Shown here: piece after piece, positions 17,925 to 27,736 of the stretch
Layout of the letters: every line of letters starts with the position of its first letter
How positions within the stretch are numbered: the stretch's first letter is position 1
Assembly (NCBI GenBank): GCA_015486015.1
Contig: WFSL01000027.1
Location: 1 to 64,000, forward strand
From: Aquificota bacterium
Lineage (GTDB): Bacteria; Thermosulfidibacterota; Thermosulfidibacteria; Thermosulfidibacterales; B14-G1
DNA: 64,000 bases
Reading direction: 5' to 3'
Notes under the pieces: generated by a model
Seen by the model: the letters and a program-made list of their open reading frames with translations, nothing else
What the model was told of the DNA's origin: nothing
Database searches by the model: none
Program-made: the position numbers and the translations under genes

Positions 17925-18032
17925 GTGTGTCAGCCCCATTTCACCCGGGGTCACTATTCAGGCCAAGCCTTGATGGCCCAGGGTCTTTGGGTATAAAGAC
18001 GTGGATGCAGATCGAGGAAGGGGGGATGGCTT

Positions 18033-19880
18033 ATGCTGAGGACCATGAGGAAGAACATGAAGTCGCTGAGTGTGGTCCTTTGGGTGGTGGTGGCAGCATT
18101 TATTGGGACCATCTTCTTAGTATGGGGAAGGGGGAGACTCAGGGGCAATAGGGACATCCTGGCCCACGTGGGCGACAGGGTTATCACATATCCAGATTTT
18201 AGGAGGGCCTATGCAAAGGCATATGATTTTTATAGGAGGATGTTTAAGGAACACTTCAGTGAGGACCTTATAAGGAGTCTTCATCTCAAGGAGCAGGTGC
18301 TCAACAACCTTATAAATGACCGGTTGATAGAGGTGGTGGCTGAGAAGGAGGGCATTACCGTTTATCCCCGTGAGGTAGTGGAGGAGATCTCCAAGATGGA
18401 GGCATTTAAGACCAATGGCCGGTTCGATCCCGAGAAGTACAGACGTGTGCTCCAGTTGAATAGGCTTACCCCTGCAGAATTTGAGGGGGATGTTAGAGGC
18501 TCCATCTTGAAGGAGAAGGTGCTGGCGCTGGTGAAGGACAGTGCCATTGTTCCATCAGCAGAGGTTCGTGATGAGATCATTTATGGGATGGAGGGGATTA
18601 AGTTGAGATATGCGGAGCTATCCCCAAAGCTCTTTATGGACAAAGTTGAGGTAAAGGGGGAGCTGCAGCCGTATTATCAGGAGCATATGGAGGATTTCAG
18701 GGTACCCGAAATGGTAAGGGTCGCTTACATCCCATTCCTAATAGAAGCCTTCAAGAGCCGGGTTAAGGTGAATGAAGGAGAGATGAAGAGGTACTATCAA
18801 GAGAATGCCGAGGACTTCCCCGCCCCTTTAAGGCTACACCTTTTGGTGATCACCGTTAAGGATAGGAAGAGACTGAAGGGTGTGGAGAAAGAATTGGCCA
18901 GTGGTGAGTTTTCTAAGGTGGCCAGAAGGTACTCTCAAGATCCCCTGGCCCCAAAGGGTGGGGACATGGGTTGGGTAGAACTCACAGCCCTTCCCCCTCA
19001 GGTATCCCGGGTAGTCTCATCTCTTGGGGAGGGGGAGATATCAAAACCTGTTAAGGTGGGTGGTGTTTTCAAGATATTCAAGTTGGTGGAAAGGAAGGAG
19101 GGGGGGGTGAAGCCATTCGAAGATGTGAAAGGGGAGATCAGGGAAAGGATTGTGGCTGACAAGGCCAGGAAGGAGGCCCTCAGGAGCGCTGCTATGGCAA
19201 GGCAGATGCTGAGGAATGGCGCTACCCTCAAGGAGGTAGCTGCCAAACTGGGTCTCTCCGTGGTTACATCCCCCTTCTTCTCTAAACAGGGGCATCTTTC
19301 CAAACTCCCTCCCGAGTTGAGGAAGGTGGCCTTTGAGGTAGCTGAGGGCTCGCTTTCGGATATTGTGAGGACCAAGGAGGGCTTTTACATCCTTAAGGTT
19401 CTGGAGAAGAGGCCCTCCTATATACCCCCTTTAAAGGAGGTGAAGGCCCAGGTTGAAGAGGAGGTGAGGCTCCAGAAGGCCAAGGAGCTCCTTTACAGAA
19501 AGGCTAATTGGATAGTCTCTCAGGCCCAATCCCGGGGTCTGAAGGAGGTCTTAAAAGGGATAGGCCTGTGCCATGTGGAGGTTAAGACATCAAACCTCCT
19601 GACACGGGCCTCTCCCGGTACGTGGGAGAGGAGTGCGATAGAAAAGGCATTTGACTTGGATAGGGGTGCTTATGCATGGGAAAAGAGGGGTGACGGGGTA
19701 GTGATTTTCACGGTGGCAGAGAGGCGGGAGGTGAGTGAGGCGAGTATAGAGAAGATGAGGCCGCGGTTGGAGCGGTACCTTTTGATGAGGAGGCGGAGGG
19801 AATTGGAGGATCAGTGGCTTAAGGACCTGAGGGGTAGGATCGAGGTGAAGGTGAATGAGAGGCTGTGGAATGCCATTTAA
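18033..19880 (+). CDS. PpiD/SurA-like membrane-anchored peptidyl-prolyl isomerase
   Basis: 615 residues, close to PpiD length. One N-terminal TM helix (about 12-30, VVLWVVVAAFIGTIFLVWG) is followed by a SurA_N-type chaperone region (VGDRVITYPDFRRAY, LKEQVLNNLINDRLI). A parvulin-type domain lies at about 265-360 (FSKVARRYSQDPLAPKGGDMGWV, VVSSLGEGEISKPVKV). The protein would face the periplasm and help fold exported proteins. It starts a run of overlapping genes: its last codons overlap pyrR by 11 bp. Start ATG preceded by GGAAGGGGGG. Confidence 0.87.
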   Translation: MLRTMRKNMKSLSVVLWVVVAAFIGTIFLVWGRGRLRGNRDILAHVGDRVITYPDFRRAYAKAYDFYRRMFKEHFSEDLIRSLHLKEQVLNNLINDRLIEVVAEKEGITVYPREVVEEISKMEAFKTNGRFDPEKYRRVLQLNRLTPAEFEGDVRGSILKEKVLALVKDSAIVPSAEVRDEIIYGMEGIKLRYAELSPKLFMDKVEVKGELQPYYQEHMEDFRVPEMVRVAYIPFLIEAFKSRVKVNEGEMKRYYQENAEDFPAPLRLHLLVITVKDRKRLKGVEKELASGEFSKVARRYSQDPLAPKGGDMGWVELTALPPQVSRVVSSLGEGEISKPVKVGGVFKIFKLVERKEGGVKPFEDVKGEIRERIVADKARKEALRSAAMARQMLRNGATLKEVAAKLGLSVVTSPFFSKQGHLSKLPPELRKVAFEVAEGSLSDIVRTKEGFYILKVLEKRPSYIPPLKEVKAQVEEEVRLQKAKELLYRKANWIVSQAQSRGLKEVLKGIGLCHVEVKTSNLLTRASPGTWERSAIEKAFDLDRGAYAWEKRGDGVVIFTVAERREVSEASIEKMRPRLERYLLMRRRRELEDQWLKDLRGRIEVKVNERLWNAI

Positions 19881-20451
19881 GGTGGGGATTCCTCAGGGAT
19901 TCAGGCTGAAAAGGGTGCTCATGGATGAGGATTCCATGGGAAGGACGCTGAGGCGCATGGTCCATGAGATACTGGAAAGGAGCAAGGGGGGAGCTAATCT
20001 GGCCTTGGTAGGAGTGAGGAGGAGGGGTGATGTGCTGGCATCAAGGATGTCGGAGGCAATTGAGGGGGTATTGGGCATGGAGGTGCCCCTTGGGGTGCTC
20101 GATATCACCTTATACCGGGATGACCTTAGGATGTTGGCGCAACACCCAAAGATTGGGAAGACAGAGATACCCTTTCCTATGGAGGGTAAGCAGGTGGTGC
20201 TGATAGATGACGTGATCTTCACTGGAAGGACCACACGGGCTGCATTGGATGCCATTATGGATCTGGGCAGACCAAAAAGCGTCCAGTTGGCGGTCTTGAT
20301 AGACAGGGGACACAGGGAGTTGCCTATCCAGCCCGATTATGTGGGGAGAAAGGTGCCCACATCCATCCACGAGAACGTGTTGGTGCTCTTGAGGGAGGTG
20401 GATGGAGTGGACCAGGTGGTCTTGGTGGAGGAGGAGAATGCTGAAGGGTAG
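19870..20451 (+). CDS. pyrR: PyrR: pyr operon regulator / uracil phosphoribosyltransferase
   Basis: 193 residues from ATG 19870, which has GAGAGG at 7 nt; ATG 19855 would add 5 residues. The PRPP-binding loop is [35 protein letters not shown] and [10 protein letters not shown] are typical PyrR segments, and [21 protein letters not shown] is the family signature. In Gram-positives PyrR attenuates pyr transcription in response to UMP; it also has some UPRTase activity. It precedes pyrB with a 14-bp overlap, supporting a pyrimidine role. I saw no obvious attenuator. Confidence 0.93.
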   Translation: MPFKVGIPQGFRLKRVLMDEDSMGRTLRRMVHEILERSKGGANLALVGVRRRGDVLASRMSEAIEGVLGMEVPLGVLDITLYRDDLRMLAQHPKIGKTEIPFPMEGKQVVLIDDVIFTGRTTRAALDAIMDLGRPKSVQLAVLIDRGHRELPIQPDYVGRKVPTSIHENVLVLLREVDGVDQVVLVEEENAEG

Positions 20452-21355
20452 GGATCTGATCGCCCTGGCGGACCTCTCTAAGGAGGAGATCCTGTATATC
20501 TTAGATACTGCAGAATCTATGAAGGAGGTGCTCACCCGGGACATCAAAAAGGTCCCCACCCTCAGGGGGAAGACGGTAGTGAACCTATTTTTCGAACCCA
20601 GCACCAGGACCCGTACATCGTTTGAGATGGCTGGAAAGAGATTGTCTGCCGATGTGATCAACTTCTCTCCAGCCACCAGCAGCCTCGTCAAAGGTGAGAC
20701 CTTAAAGGACACGGCTAAGAACATTGAGGCCATGGGTGTTGATGCTGCAGTGGTTAGACACAAGGCCTCGGGGGCGTGCAGGTATCTCTCGAAGGTGCTC
20801 TCTGCCCCGGTAATAAACGCAGGAGACGGTATCCACGAACACCCTACTCAAGGGCTCCTGGACCTCTTTACCATAAGGGAGAAAAAGGGGGGGATAGAGG
20901 GCCTAAGGGTGGCCATTGCGGGGGACATTTACCACAGCAGGGTGGCGAGATCAGACATCCATGGCTTGGTCAAGTTGGGGGCCCAAGTGATGGTAGCAGG
21001 TCCCCCTACCATGATACCACCAGAGATTGAGTCTATGGGTGTCTGTGTGGTCCCATCGGTGGATGAGATCTTGGGAGAGGTTGATGTGGTGATCATGCTC
21101 AGGATCCAGATGGAGAGGCAGACCTCTCCCCTCTTTCCGTCTATGAGGGAATATTCCAGGTACTTCGGGCTCAGCATGGAGAAAATAAAGGATGGCATGG
21201 CCAAGGATCTTCTGCTGATGCATCCTGGCCCTGTAAACTGGGGAGTTGAGCTCTCCCCTGAGATGGCTTATTACTCTAACAACCTGATCTTGAACCAGGT
21301 AACCAATGGCGTGGCAGTGAGGATGGCCGTGCTTTATGCCGTTATCGCTGGATGA
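20438..21355 (+). CDS. pyrB: Aspartate carbamoyltransferase catalytic chain
   Basis: 305 residues from ATG 20438 (ribosome binding site GGAGGAGGAGA). The carbamoyl-phosphate loop is [19 protein letters not shown]; the second-substrate region includes [27 protein letters not shown] and [14 protein letters not shown]. It condenses carbamoyl phosphate with aspartate, the committed step of pyrimidine synthesis. No pyrI or pyrC is adjacent. It overlaps pyrR by 14 bp and tsaE by 4 bp (ATGA). Confidence 0.96.
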   Translation: MLKGRDLIALADLSKEEILYILDTAESMKEVLTRDIKKVPTLRGKTVVNLFFEPSTRTRTSFEMAGKRLSADVINFSPATSSLVKGETLKDTAKNIEAMGVDAAVVRHKASGACRYLSKVLSAPVINAGDGIHEHPTQGLLDLFTIREKKGGIEGLRVAIAGDIYHSRVARSDIHGLVKLGAQVMVAGPPTMIPPEIESMGVCVVPSVDEILGEVDVVIMLRIQMERQTSPLFPSMREYSRYFGLSMEKIKDGMAKDLLLMHPGPVNWGVELSPEMAYYSNNLILNQVTNGVAVRMAVLYAVIAG

Positions 21356-21846
21356 TTGTTTCATTGAGCACAGAGAGTCCTCAGCAGACGAGGCTCTTGG
21401 GTAAAGTCTTATCGGAGACGGCGGGTGGGGGTTGCATTTTGGCCCTAAGAGGGGAGCTTGGGGCCGGTAAGACCACCTTAGTTCAAGGTGTGGCTGAGGC
21501 CTTGGGCATAGAAGAGGCTGTCACCAGTCCTACCTTTACCTTGATAAACGAGTATCGGGGTGTTTGTCCCCTTTATCACGTGGATCTCTATCGCCTTAGT
21601 GCCCCTGTGGACCTGTGGGAGTTTGGCGTGGAGGAATATCTCGAGGGGGAAGGATTGGTGGTGGTGGAGTGGGCGGAGAAGGTGGGAGACTGGCCCCACT
21701 GTCCCATTTGGGTAGTGGAGATGTCGGTTTGTGAGGGTGAGAGAAGGGAGATGCGGATCACGCCTCCAGAAGAAGGGAAGGGGAGGTCCCTTCAGAGGGC
21801 CCTTGTTATGGCTGGTTTTGAGGTGAGGGTATGGGAGGGACCTTGA
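21352..21846 (+). CDS. tsaE: TsaE: tRNA threonylcarbamoyladenosine biosynthesis ATPase
   Basis: 164 residues. Walker A is [28 protein letters not shown] and LYHVDLYRL are family hallmarks, and EWAEKV closes the core. TsaE works with TsaB and TsaD to make t6A37 on ANN-decoding tRNAs. The partners are not in the window. It overlaps both pyrB (4 bp) and the prenyltransferase (16 bp). Confidence 0.93.
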   Translation: MIVSLSTESPQQTRLLGKVLSETAGGGCILALRGELGAGKTTLVQGVAEALGIEEAVTSPTFTLINEYRGVCPLYHVDLYRLSAPVDLWEFGVEEYLEGEGLVVVEWAEKVGDWPHCPIWVVEMSVCEGERREMRITPPEEGKGRSLQRALVMAGFEVRVWEGP

Positions 21847-22694
21847 GGAAGCTGAGGCTCTTCTTTGAGATGATAAAGTTTCCTCATACCCTTTTTGCCC
21901 TTCCATTTGCCTTTACGGGGGCCCTTATGGCAGCCCATGGAATGCCTCCCTTCAGGGTCATATGCTGGATCTGCGTGGCCATGTTTGGGGCGAGATCGGG
22001 GGCCATGTCCTTTAATCGCTGGGCCGACGCCATTATAGATGCAGCCAATCCCAGGACCCGCAATAGGCCCATACCCAGGGGTGACCTCTCCAGAAGGGAT
22101 GCCCTCCTCTTTTCCGTTGCATCATACGCCCTCCTGGTCTTTGCAGCCCATCAGCTAAATCCACTCTGCTTCAAACTTTCCCCGGTAGCTGTGTTGATCA
22201 CCGCTGCTTATTCCTATACGAAACGCTTCACCTGGGCCACCCATATGGTCTTGGGCCTTTCCCTCTCCATGGCGCCTATAGGGGCTTGGATTGCCGTTAG
22301 GGGTTGTATAGATCCCCCTGCAGTGTATCTTGGTTTGTCGGTCCTCTGCTGGGTGGCAGGCTTTGATATCCTCTACGCCCTTCAGGATATAGAGTTCGAT
22401 AAGAGGTTTGGGCTTTATTCTATCCCAAGGCTCATAGGCGTGGCCCCCTCCCTCTATCTGGCTCGTCTCCTCCACGGTATCACCCTAATTTTTTTGGTGC
22501 TTACTGGTTTGGGATGCAATATGGGGTGGTGGTATTGGCTGGGGCTTATTGTGGTATTGATCCTCTTCATTTATGAGCATTCTCTCTTAAGTCCCCATGA
22601 CCTCAGTAAGTTGGATGTGGCATTCTTCAACATGAATGGGTATATTAGTATAGTAGTATTTTCCTTTACCTTATTGGATTACCTTCTGCACTGA
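21831..22694 (+). CDS. UbiA-family polyprenyltransferase (menaquinone/ubiquinone type)
   Basis: 287 residues with about eight or nine TM helices. The first Asp-rich motif is NRWADAIIDAANPRTRNRP, the second DILYALQDIEFDKRFGLYS; both bind the Mg-diphosphate of the prenyl donor. It opens LFFEMIKFPHTLFALPFAF, which matches the UbiA-like group that includes MqnP of the futalosine menaquinone route. Without mqn or ubi neighbours the aromatic acceptor cannot be fixed. The stop codon lies inside the first of two CTGAAATATAAGC repeats (22691-22720). Confidence 0.88.
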   Translation: MGGTLRKLRLFFEMIKFPHTLFALPFAFTGALMAAHGMPPFRVICWICVAMFGARSGAMSFNRWADAIIDAANPRTRNRPIPRGDLSRRDALLFSVASYALLVFAAHQLNPLCFKLSPVAVLITAAYSYTKRFTWATHMVLGLSLSMAPIGAWIAVRGCIDPPAVYLGLSVLCWVAGFDILYALQDIEFDKRFGLYSIPRLIGVAPSLYLARLLHGITLIFLVLTGLGCNMGWWYWLGLIVVLILFIYEHSLLSPHDLSKLDVAFFNMNGYISIVVFSFTLLDYLLH

Positions 22695-22851
22695 AATATA
22701 AGCTGCGCTGAAATATAAGCCTTGGATTATCAAGTTGTTACATGCGTCACCCGCCCGGAATGGGAGAAAATTCCCCCTTTACTTTATAGGGGTAATTGAG
22801 TATAGGCATGCAGAGTTATATCAGGAGATGGATGGAGGCAGGGTTGGGGAT

Positions 22852-23460
22852 ATGAGAGACAGGGTACTGATAGTGGACGATGAGCCTGAGGTACAGGAGT
22901 CCCTTTCCCGGTGTTTGGAGGGCTCTGGGTATCATGTGATGGCCTGTGGATCTCTTTCGGAGGCCGCTTCTGCCGTGAAGGCGTTTTCTCCTCATCTGGT
23001 GCTCCTGGATCTCCATCTCGATAGGGAAGAGGGCCTGGACTTACTCAGGGGAATGGGGGACAACTCCTGTGGGATCCCTCCTGTGGTAGTGCTTTCCGAG
23101 GAGGGTTCCTGGGAGAGTGCTGTAGAGGCCATGAGGCTGGGATGCAGGGACTACCTTGTCAAGCCTGTGGAAGAGGGCGAATTGCTGTTCAGGGTGAGTG
23201 AGGTCATAAGGAGAGGGGCCTTTCGCTATAAAATGGGTAGGGTTCTTCCTATATGCTGCGTGTGTGGCAAGGTGAAAAGCGAGAATGGAGAGTGGATGGA
23301 TCCCTCTTCCTATCTTGTGCATGACCTTGGGATGCTCTTGAGTCATACTTACTGCCCCGAGTGTTTTGAGGTCGAAATGGGAAGGCTGAGTAGGACCCAT
23401 GAGAAGCACTGCCATCTTCCAGATGAGGGGGGAGATGAGCTTGAACCCTCCAAAGAGTAG
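22852..23460 (+). CDS. Response regulator with C-terminal CxxC...CPxC zinc-ribbon-like region
   Basis: 202 residues from ATG 22852 (the receiver begins VLIVDDEPEV); an ATG at 22828 is possible. Receiver about 1-125, with the acidic pocket in DDE, the phosphoryl-accepting Asp in LVLLDLHL and Lys in YLVKP. The C-terminal part (ICCVCGKVKSENGEW, later SHTYCPECFE) matches the cysteine-rich module seen on many sensor and regulator proteins. No DNA-binding domain is present. No kinase is adjacent. The last 420 bp are antisense to the M50 protease frame. Confidence 0.85.
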   Translation: MRDRVLIVDDEPEVQESLSRCLEGSGYHVMACGSLSEAASAVKAFSPHLVLLDLHLDREEGLDLLRGMGDNSCGIPPVVVLSEEGSWESAVEAMRLGCRDYLVKPVEEGELLFRVSEVIRRGAFRYKMGRVLPICCVCGKVKSENGEWMDPSSYLVHDLGMLLSHTYCPECFEVEMGRLSRTHEKHCHLPDEGGDELEPSKE

Positions 23461-24069
23461 GAAAACCACCAGGATAATTAATCCATAGGGTTCAATCTTT
23501 GCATAGCTTTGGGCCAAGTTGGAGGGCAGGACACCTACCAGGATCCTGCCTCCATCCAGTGGAGGGATAGGGATGAGATTGAAGATGCCCAGGGCTACAT
23601 TGATAATGATGCCCAGGGTTATCATTAGGAAGAGGGGAACGGTTACGCAGTATACCCCTTTAAGTGGTGGTATGAGTCCTGTATGGAAGAAGACCGCCAG
23701 GTACCGGAGGAGAAGTGGGTCAAGTCTGGAAAGGACCTGAAAGGGAATGGCAAAGGCGAGGGCCAGGAGAAAATTGGTTGCGGGCCCGGCCATAGCTACC
23801 CACATCATGCCTTTCCTTGGGTCACGAAGGTTCCATGGATTCACGGGTACGGGCTTTGCCCATCCTATGAAGCGTGTGATCACAAATACCAGTAGCCCTA
23901 AGGGGTCCAGGTGCTTCAAGGGGTTGAGGGTGAGTCGCCCCGCATTTTTGGCAGTAGGATCCCCCAGTCGGTAAGCCATATAACCATGAGAGACCTCATG
24001 ACATGTGATGGAGAAGAGGATAGGGGGGGCCGCCAGTGCTATTTGCTGAATGGTGGACTCAAGCCCCAT
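23041..24069 (-). CDS. Site-2 protease family (M50) membrane metalloprotease, with an unusual antisense-encoded C-terminal extension
   Basis: 342 residues from ATG 24069. Residues 1-225 are a standard short M50 protein: zinc motif SITCHEVSHGY (about 21-30), VAMAGPATNF, and the third-ligand motif NLIPIPPLDGGRI (164-176), over about five TM helices. Related short S2P proteins end near residue 220. Here the frame stays open for another 117-120 codons opposite the response regulator and gives an unlikely basic, His-rich sequence. The functional protein probably ends soon after the last TM helix in most relatives, so the tail may be non-functional. The start overlaps the PilT-like gene by 11 bp. 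Confidence 0.8.
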   Translation of the reverse strand: MGLESTIQQIALAAPPILFSITCHEVSHGYMAYRLGDPTAKNAGRLTLNPLKHLDPLGLLVFVITRFIGWAKPVPVNPWNLRDPRKGMMWVAMAGPATNFLLALAFAIPFQVLSRLDPLLLRYLAVFFHTGLIPPLKGVYCVTVPLFLMITLGIIINVALGIFNLIPIPPLDGGRILVGVLPSNLAQSYAKIEPYGLIILVVFLLFGGFKLISPLIWKMAVLLMGPTQPSHFDLKTLGAVSMTQEHPKVMHKIGRGIHPLSILAFHLATHAAYRKNPTHFIAKGPSPYDLTHPEQQFALFHRLDKVVPASQPHGLYSTLPGTLLGKHYHRRDPTGVVPHSPE

Positions 24070-24946
24070 GGAGGAGGGCCTCTTTTTCCTGTCCGGTGTA
24101 CAGAACGATCTCTTTCTTCTGGACAATCTGTACCACAGCGGGGAGCAACTCCCGAACCACCTGAGAGAAGAGGTCCTCGTCGCCATAGAGATGGCGGAGT
24201 AACTTGATGGCCAGGGAGGGAGACCATGCAGGGAACCTCAGCAGGCATAGGGTGGCCCTGTTGGCTGCCTCTATGAGCTTCACTACGGACTCTCTGTCTG
24301 GTGCGTCACTCACGTACAGTATGTCTGCCTCTAAGAAGCTCCCTTGACTTATTCCGAGGGCCATACTCTCAACATCTACACCTACCTCCCTCTGGATCAC
24401 TACAGACTCATTGTTGTTAAGGATGTACTGGATGGGTTTTTCTACGGTGTAGATGATTTGATTTTTTGTGTCGTTGATGTGTTTTAGAATGGCGTAAATC
24501 ACCTCTGCCACCTCCGAGGCTTTGCTGCCAGTGAAGAGGATGATCCCTGTCTCATTCTCTATGAGGTGGGCAATCCTATCTTGTAGCTCTGGGTTGGGTA
24601 TGCATTCGAGGAGGGCGGGGATGTGAGAGGAGAGCCTTTCTATGAAGACCACGGGGGTACCCCTCTGGATGATGAAGTTCACCCTGAGCCTTCCCACATC
24701 TTGAGTGGAAAGCGTGAAGGTGCCATGGGTGGTTTTTCCGGCACTCGCTACGATCTGATAGTTGGCGATAGTGGCTAACCCACTCAGGGTCTCTCTCACA
24801 TCTTGGGGGGTTACGGGTGGTAGCCCCGAAGGGACAACGGTCCCACCCATTCGAAGGAGTAATGGGGACTTTGGGACTAATAGAATCTTATCACCCTTCC
24901 CGGTCTGCAGTGTCTCTATGATCCTGGGTGAAAGGTTCATATTCAC
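24059..24946 (-). CDS. PilT-like secretion ATPase homologue lacking Walker A and B (pseudo-ATPase)
   Basis: 295 residues that align along PilT: an N-terminal sensor-like domain (VPKSPLLLRMGG), then IENETGIILFTGSKASEVAEVI where PilT has TGPTGSGKST, then YTVEKPIQYILNNNE (PilT TIEDPIE) and VVIQREVGVDVESMALGI (PilT INQREVG). The Walker A Gly-Lys-Thr is absent (TGSKASE, 139-145), and the Walker B region reads YVSDAPD (211-217) in place of VGEMRD. It therefore should not hydrolyse ATP. It follows hslU by 23 bp in the same operon; no pilus genes are nearby. The role is unknown; a regulatory or scaffold role is possible. Confidence 0.75.
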   Translation of the reverse strand: MNMNLSPRIIETLQTGKGDKILLVPKSPLLLRMGGTVVPSGLPPVTPQDVRETLSGLATIANYQIVASAGKTTHGTFTLSTQDVGRLRVNFIIQRGTPVVFIERLSSHIPALLECIPNPELQDRIAHLIENETGIILFTGSKASEVAEVIYAILKHINDTKNQIIYTVEKPIQYILNNNESVVIQREVGVDVESMALGISQGSFLEADILYVSDAPDRESVVKLIEAANRATLCLLRFPAWSPSLAIKLLRHLYGDEDLFSQVVRELLPAVVQIVQKKEIVLYTGQEKEALLHGA

Positions 24947-24969
24947 CTCCTAAAGGGGGCAACGCCTCT

Positions 24970-26328
24970 TCACAGGATGTACCTGCTAAGGTCTTCGTCC
25001 CTTATTATGGATTCCAACCTCTCCCTCACGTAGGCCACGTCGATGGTGATTTCCCTCCCCTTCAGATCTGGGGCATGGAAGGAGAGATCCTCCAGCACCT
25101 TCTCCATCACAGTGTAGAGCCTCCTTGCTCCAATGTTTTCCATCCTTTCGTTGAGCTGCACGGAGATGTTTGCCACCTCCTCTATAGCCTCTGGGGTGCA
25201 TTCAAGATGGACGCCTTCAGTTTCCATCAGGGCCTTGTACTGCTTGAGGAGGGCATTTTCTGGTTCAGTAAGGATCCTTACAAAGTCCTCCTTTGTAAGG
25301 CTCTTCAGCTCTACCCGGATGGGGAACCTCCCTTGGAGTTCGGGTATAAGGTCTGAAGGTTTTGAGACGTGGAAGGCCCCTGCGGCTATGAAGAGGATGT
25401 GCTCCGTGCGAACCATCCCGTACTTTGTGGCCACTGTCGTGCCCTCGACAATGGGGAGGAGATCCCTTTGAACACCCTCCCTGGAAACGTCGGGGCCGTG
25501 TCCCCCTTCCCTTCCAGCGATCTTGTCTATCTCGTCCAAGAACACGATCCCTGCATTCTCCACGCGCTCAATAGCCTCGCGCACCACCTGGTCCATGTCT
25601 ATAAGCCTCTGGGCCTCTTCTTCAACGAATATCTCTAAGGCTTCTGGGACCTTTACCCTCCTCTTCTTGTACCTCTTGGGGAATAGGTTCCCCAGCATAT
25701 CCCTGAAGTTGATGTCCATGTCCTCAAGCCCGGAGGAACTGATCACCTCTATGGCGGCGGTGCTGCCCTTCTCCTCCGTCTCTATCTCCACCACCCTGTC
25801 ATCGAGCTTTCCTTGGCGGAGCATCTCCCTGAGCTTTTCCCTGGTTCTCCTGTGTTGCTCCTTCAGTTCTTCCCCTTGGGAGGTGGGGTAGCCCTTCTTC
25901 TCTACTGGAGGTAGGGGAAGGAGGATATCCAAAAGCCTCTCCTCAGCGTTGGCCCTGGCCTTACCCCTTACTCTCTCCGCCGCCTCACTCTTCACCATCT
26001 GAACCGCCAACTTGGTAAGGTCCCTTATGATAGATTCCACGTCCCTCCCTACATATCCCACCTCTGTGAACTTGGAGGCCTCCACCTTTATGAAGGGGGC
26101 CTTGGCCAAGCGCGCCAGTCTCCTTGCAATCTCAGTCTTTCCCACGCCTGTTGGGCCTATCATGATGATGTTTTTTGGCAACACCTCCTCCTTTAGGTGG
26201 GGGGGGAGTTGCTGGCGCCTCCACCGGTTTCTCAGGGCTATGGCCACGGCCTTTTTGGCTTCTTCCTGGCCGATGATGAATCTATCTAAGGTCTCTACGA
26301 TCTCCTTTGGGGTGAGACACTCTATCAT
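24970..26328 (-). CDS. hslU: HslU: ATPase subunit of the HslUV protease
   Basis: 452 residues, the normal length. It begins [20 protein letters not shown]; Walker A is [14 protein letters not shown], the I domain lies between about 110 and 240, Walker B is [12 protein letters not shown], and the C-terminal tail ends [10 protein letters not shown], which docks into HslV. It unfolds substrates for HslV. It starts TAATG with the hslV stop, a 1-bp overlap typical of this pair. Confidence 0.97.
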   Translation of the reverse strand: MIECLTPKEIVETLDRFIIGQEEAKKAVAIALRNRWRRQQLPPHLKEEVLPKNIIMIGPTGVGKTEIARRLARLAKAPFIKVEASKFTEVGYVGRDVESIIRDLTKLAVQMVKSEAAERVRGKARANAEERLLDILLPLPPVEKKGYPTSQGEELKEQHRRTREKLREMLRQGKLDDRVVEIETEEKGSTAAIEVISSSGLEDMDINFRDMLGNLFPKRYKKRRVKVPEALEIFVEEEAQRLIDMDQVVREAIERVENAGIVFLDEIDKIAGREGGHGPDVSREGVQRDLLPIVEGTTVATKYGMVRTEHILFIAAGAFHVSKPSDLIPELQGRFPIRVELKSLTKEDFVRILTEPENALLKQYKALMETEGVHLECTPEAIEEVANISVQLNERMENIGARRLYTVMEKVLEDLSFHAPDLKGREITIDVAYVRERLESIIRDEDLSRYIL

Positions 26329-26861
26329 TACATCTCCTCCAGCAGCACCTCTTGGTTTGTGTAGATGCAGATGCCTGCAGCGATTTTTAGGGCCCTTAGG
26401 GCTATCTCCCTTGGGGTGAGATTTGTGTATGCCATAAGGGCCCGGGCAGCAGCCAGGGCATATGGACCCCCAGAACCAATGGCGATGAGGCCATCATCGG
26501 GCTCAATCACGTCTCCGGTGCCCGATATGAGAAAGGTCTTTTCCCTGTCGGCAGCCACAAGGTAAGCCTCCAGACGCCTGAGGAGCCTGTCCGTCCTCCA
26601 GTCCCTTGCCAGTTCCACTGCTGCCCGGGGTAGGTTCCCCCCATATGTCTCCAATTTCTCCTCCAGGCGCATCATCAGTGTGAGGGCATCGGCGGACGCC
26701 CCTGCAAAGCCCACGATCACCTTGTCCTTGTAAATCCTCCTGACCTTTTTGGCCTTGGCCTTGAGTACGGTATTTCCTAAGGTGACTTGACCGTCCCCTG
26801 CCACGGCCACTTTCCCTCCCCTTCTCACTGCCACAATAGTTGTACCCCTCATTTGCTTCAT
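26328..26861 (-). CDS. hslV: HslV: proteasome-like peptidase subunit
   Basis: 177 residues from ATG 26861, which overlaps the xerC stop by one base (TGATG) and has AGGAGG at 8 nt. A short propeptide precedes the catalytic threonine ([20 protein letters not shown]). [15 protein letters not shown] and [12 protein letters not shown] are family signatures. It forms a double hexamer capped by HslU. Gene order xerC-hslV-hslU matches many bacteria, including the Bacillus codV-clpQ-clpY set. Confidence 0.96.
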   Translation of the reverse strand: MKQMRGTTIVAVRRGGKVAVAGDGQVTLGNTVLKAKAKKVRRIYKDKVIVGFAGASADALTLMMRLEEKLETYGGNLPRAAVELARDWRTDRLLRRLEAYLVAADREKTFLISGTGDVIEPDDGLIAIGSGGPYALAAARALMAYTNLTPREIALRALKIAAGICIYTNQEVLLEEM

Positions 26862-27736
26862 CAATCCTTCCTCCTGGCCCTGGGGTGTGATCTGGTGTAA
26901 ACCTCCTTTAGGCGCTTGGTGGTGAGATGGGTATAGATCTGGGTAGTAGAGAGGTTGGCATGACCCAGCAGCTCCTGTACCACTCTCAGGTCTGCCCCTC
27001 CCTCCAACATGTGAGTGGCAAAGGAGTGGCGTAGTGTATGGGGGGAGAGAGGCTTTCCCAAGCCGGAGCTTACAGAGGCCTTATTGATAATCCTCCTCAC
27101 GGTTGTATGTGAGATTCTGCCGCGGGATGTTACAAAGAGGGCCTTATCATCCCCCTTCCCGTACAGGCCCCTTTTGGTGAGGTACGCCCTCAGGGCCTCT
27201 ATGGCCTTAGACCCTATCAATACTATTCGTTCCTTTTTACCCTTCCCCATCACCCTGATCTGCCCCTGTGACAGGTCTATATCATTGAGGTTGAGCCCCA
27301 CCAGTTCCGATATCCTGATGCCGCTGGCATAGAAGAGCTCTACGATAGCCCTGTCACGGAGGTCCATTTTACCTGCCTCGAAAAGCCTCTTGGCCTCTGC
27401 GATAGAGAGCACCCGGGGTAGGGCCTTTCCCTTCTTTGGTGTGCGCAGGAGCCTTGCGGGGTTGCCCTTTAGTATGCCCCTCCCCTTGAGGAAAGCATAG
27501 AAGCACCTGATGGATGCCACCCTCCTGGCTATGCTGGTAGGGGCTAGTCCCCTCTTTTTACAGTGGAGGAGGTAGGCCCTCAGATCCCAGGAGGAAGCCT
27601 TTATAAGGGATAGGCCCCTCTCTTCCAGAAATGCCTGGAGGTCTCTCACCTCCCTTACATAGTTCCTAACAGTATGGGGGGACGCTCCCTTCTCACTTAT
27701 GAGGTGCTGGCGGAAAGTGTCTAAGGGGTTCACCAC
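26861..27736 (-). CDS. xerC: Tyrosine recombinase XerC
   Basis: 291 residues from a GTG. N-terminal SAM-like DNA-binding domain about 1-90, catalytic domain about 105-285 with the R-K-H-R-H-Y set: [11 protein letters not shown] (Arg), [30 protein letters not shown] (His, Arg), [16 protein letters not shown] (His and nucleophile Tyr). With XerD (29340) it would resolve chromosome dimers at dif. Its place upstream of hslVU supports the XerC assignment. The start overlaps gmk by 7 bp. Confidence 0.93.
   Translation of the reverse strand: MVNPLDTFRQHLISEKGASPHTVRNYVREVRDLQAFLEERGLSLIKASSWDLRAYLLHCKKRGLAPTSIARRVASIRCFYAFLKGRGILKGNPARLLRTPKKGKALPRVLSIAEAKRLFEAGKMDLRDRAIVELFYASGIRISELVGLNLNDIDLSQGQIRVMGKGKKERIVLIGSKAIEALRAYLTKRGLYGKGDDKALFVTSRGRISHTTVRRIINKASVSSGLGKPLSPHTLRHSFATHMLEGGADLRVVQELLGHANLSTTQIYTHLTTKRLKEVYTRSHPRARRKD

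Noticed and set aside
17728-17973. Open frame on the plus strand containing PGFEPGI-like text
   Set aside because: It is the antisense of the two tRNA genes, a well-known false protein.
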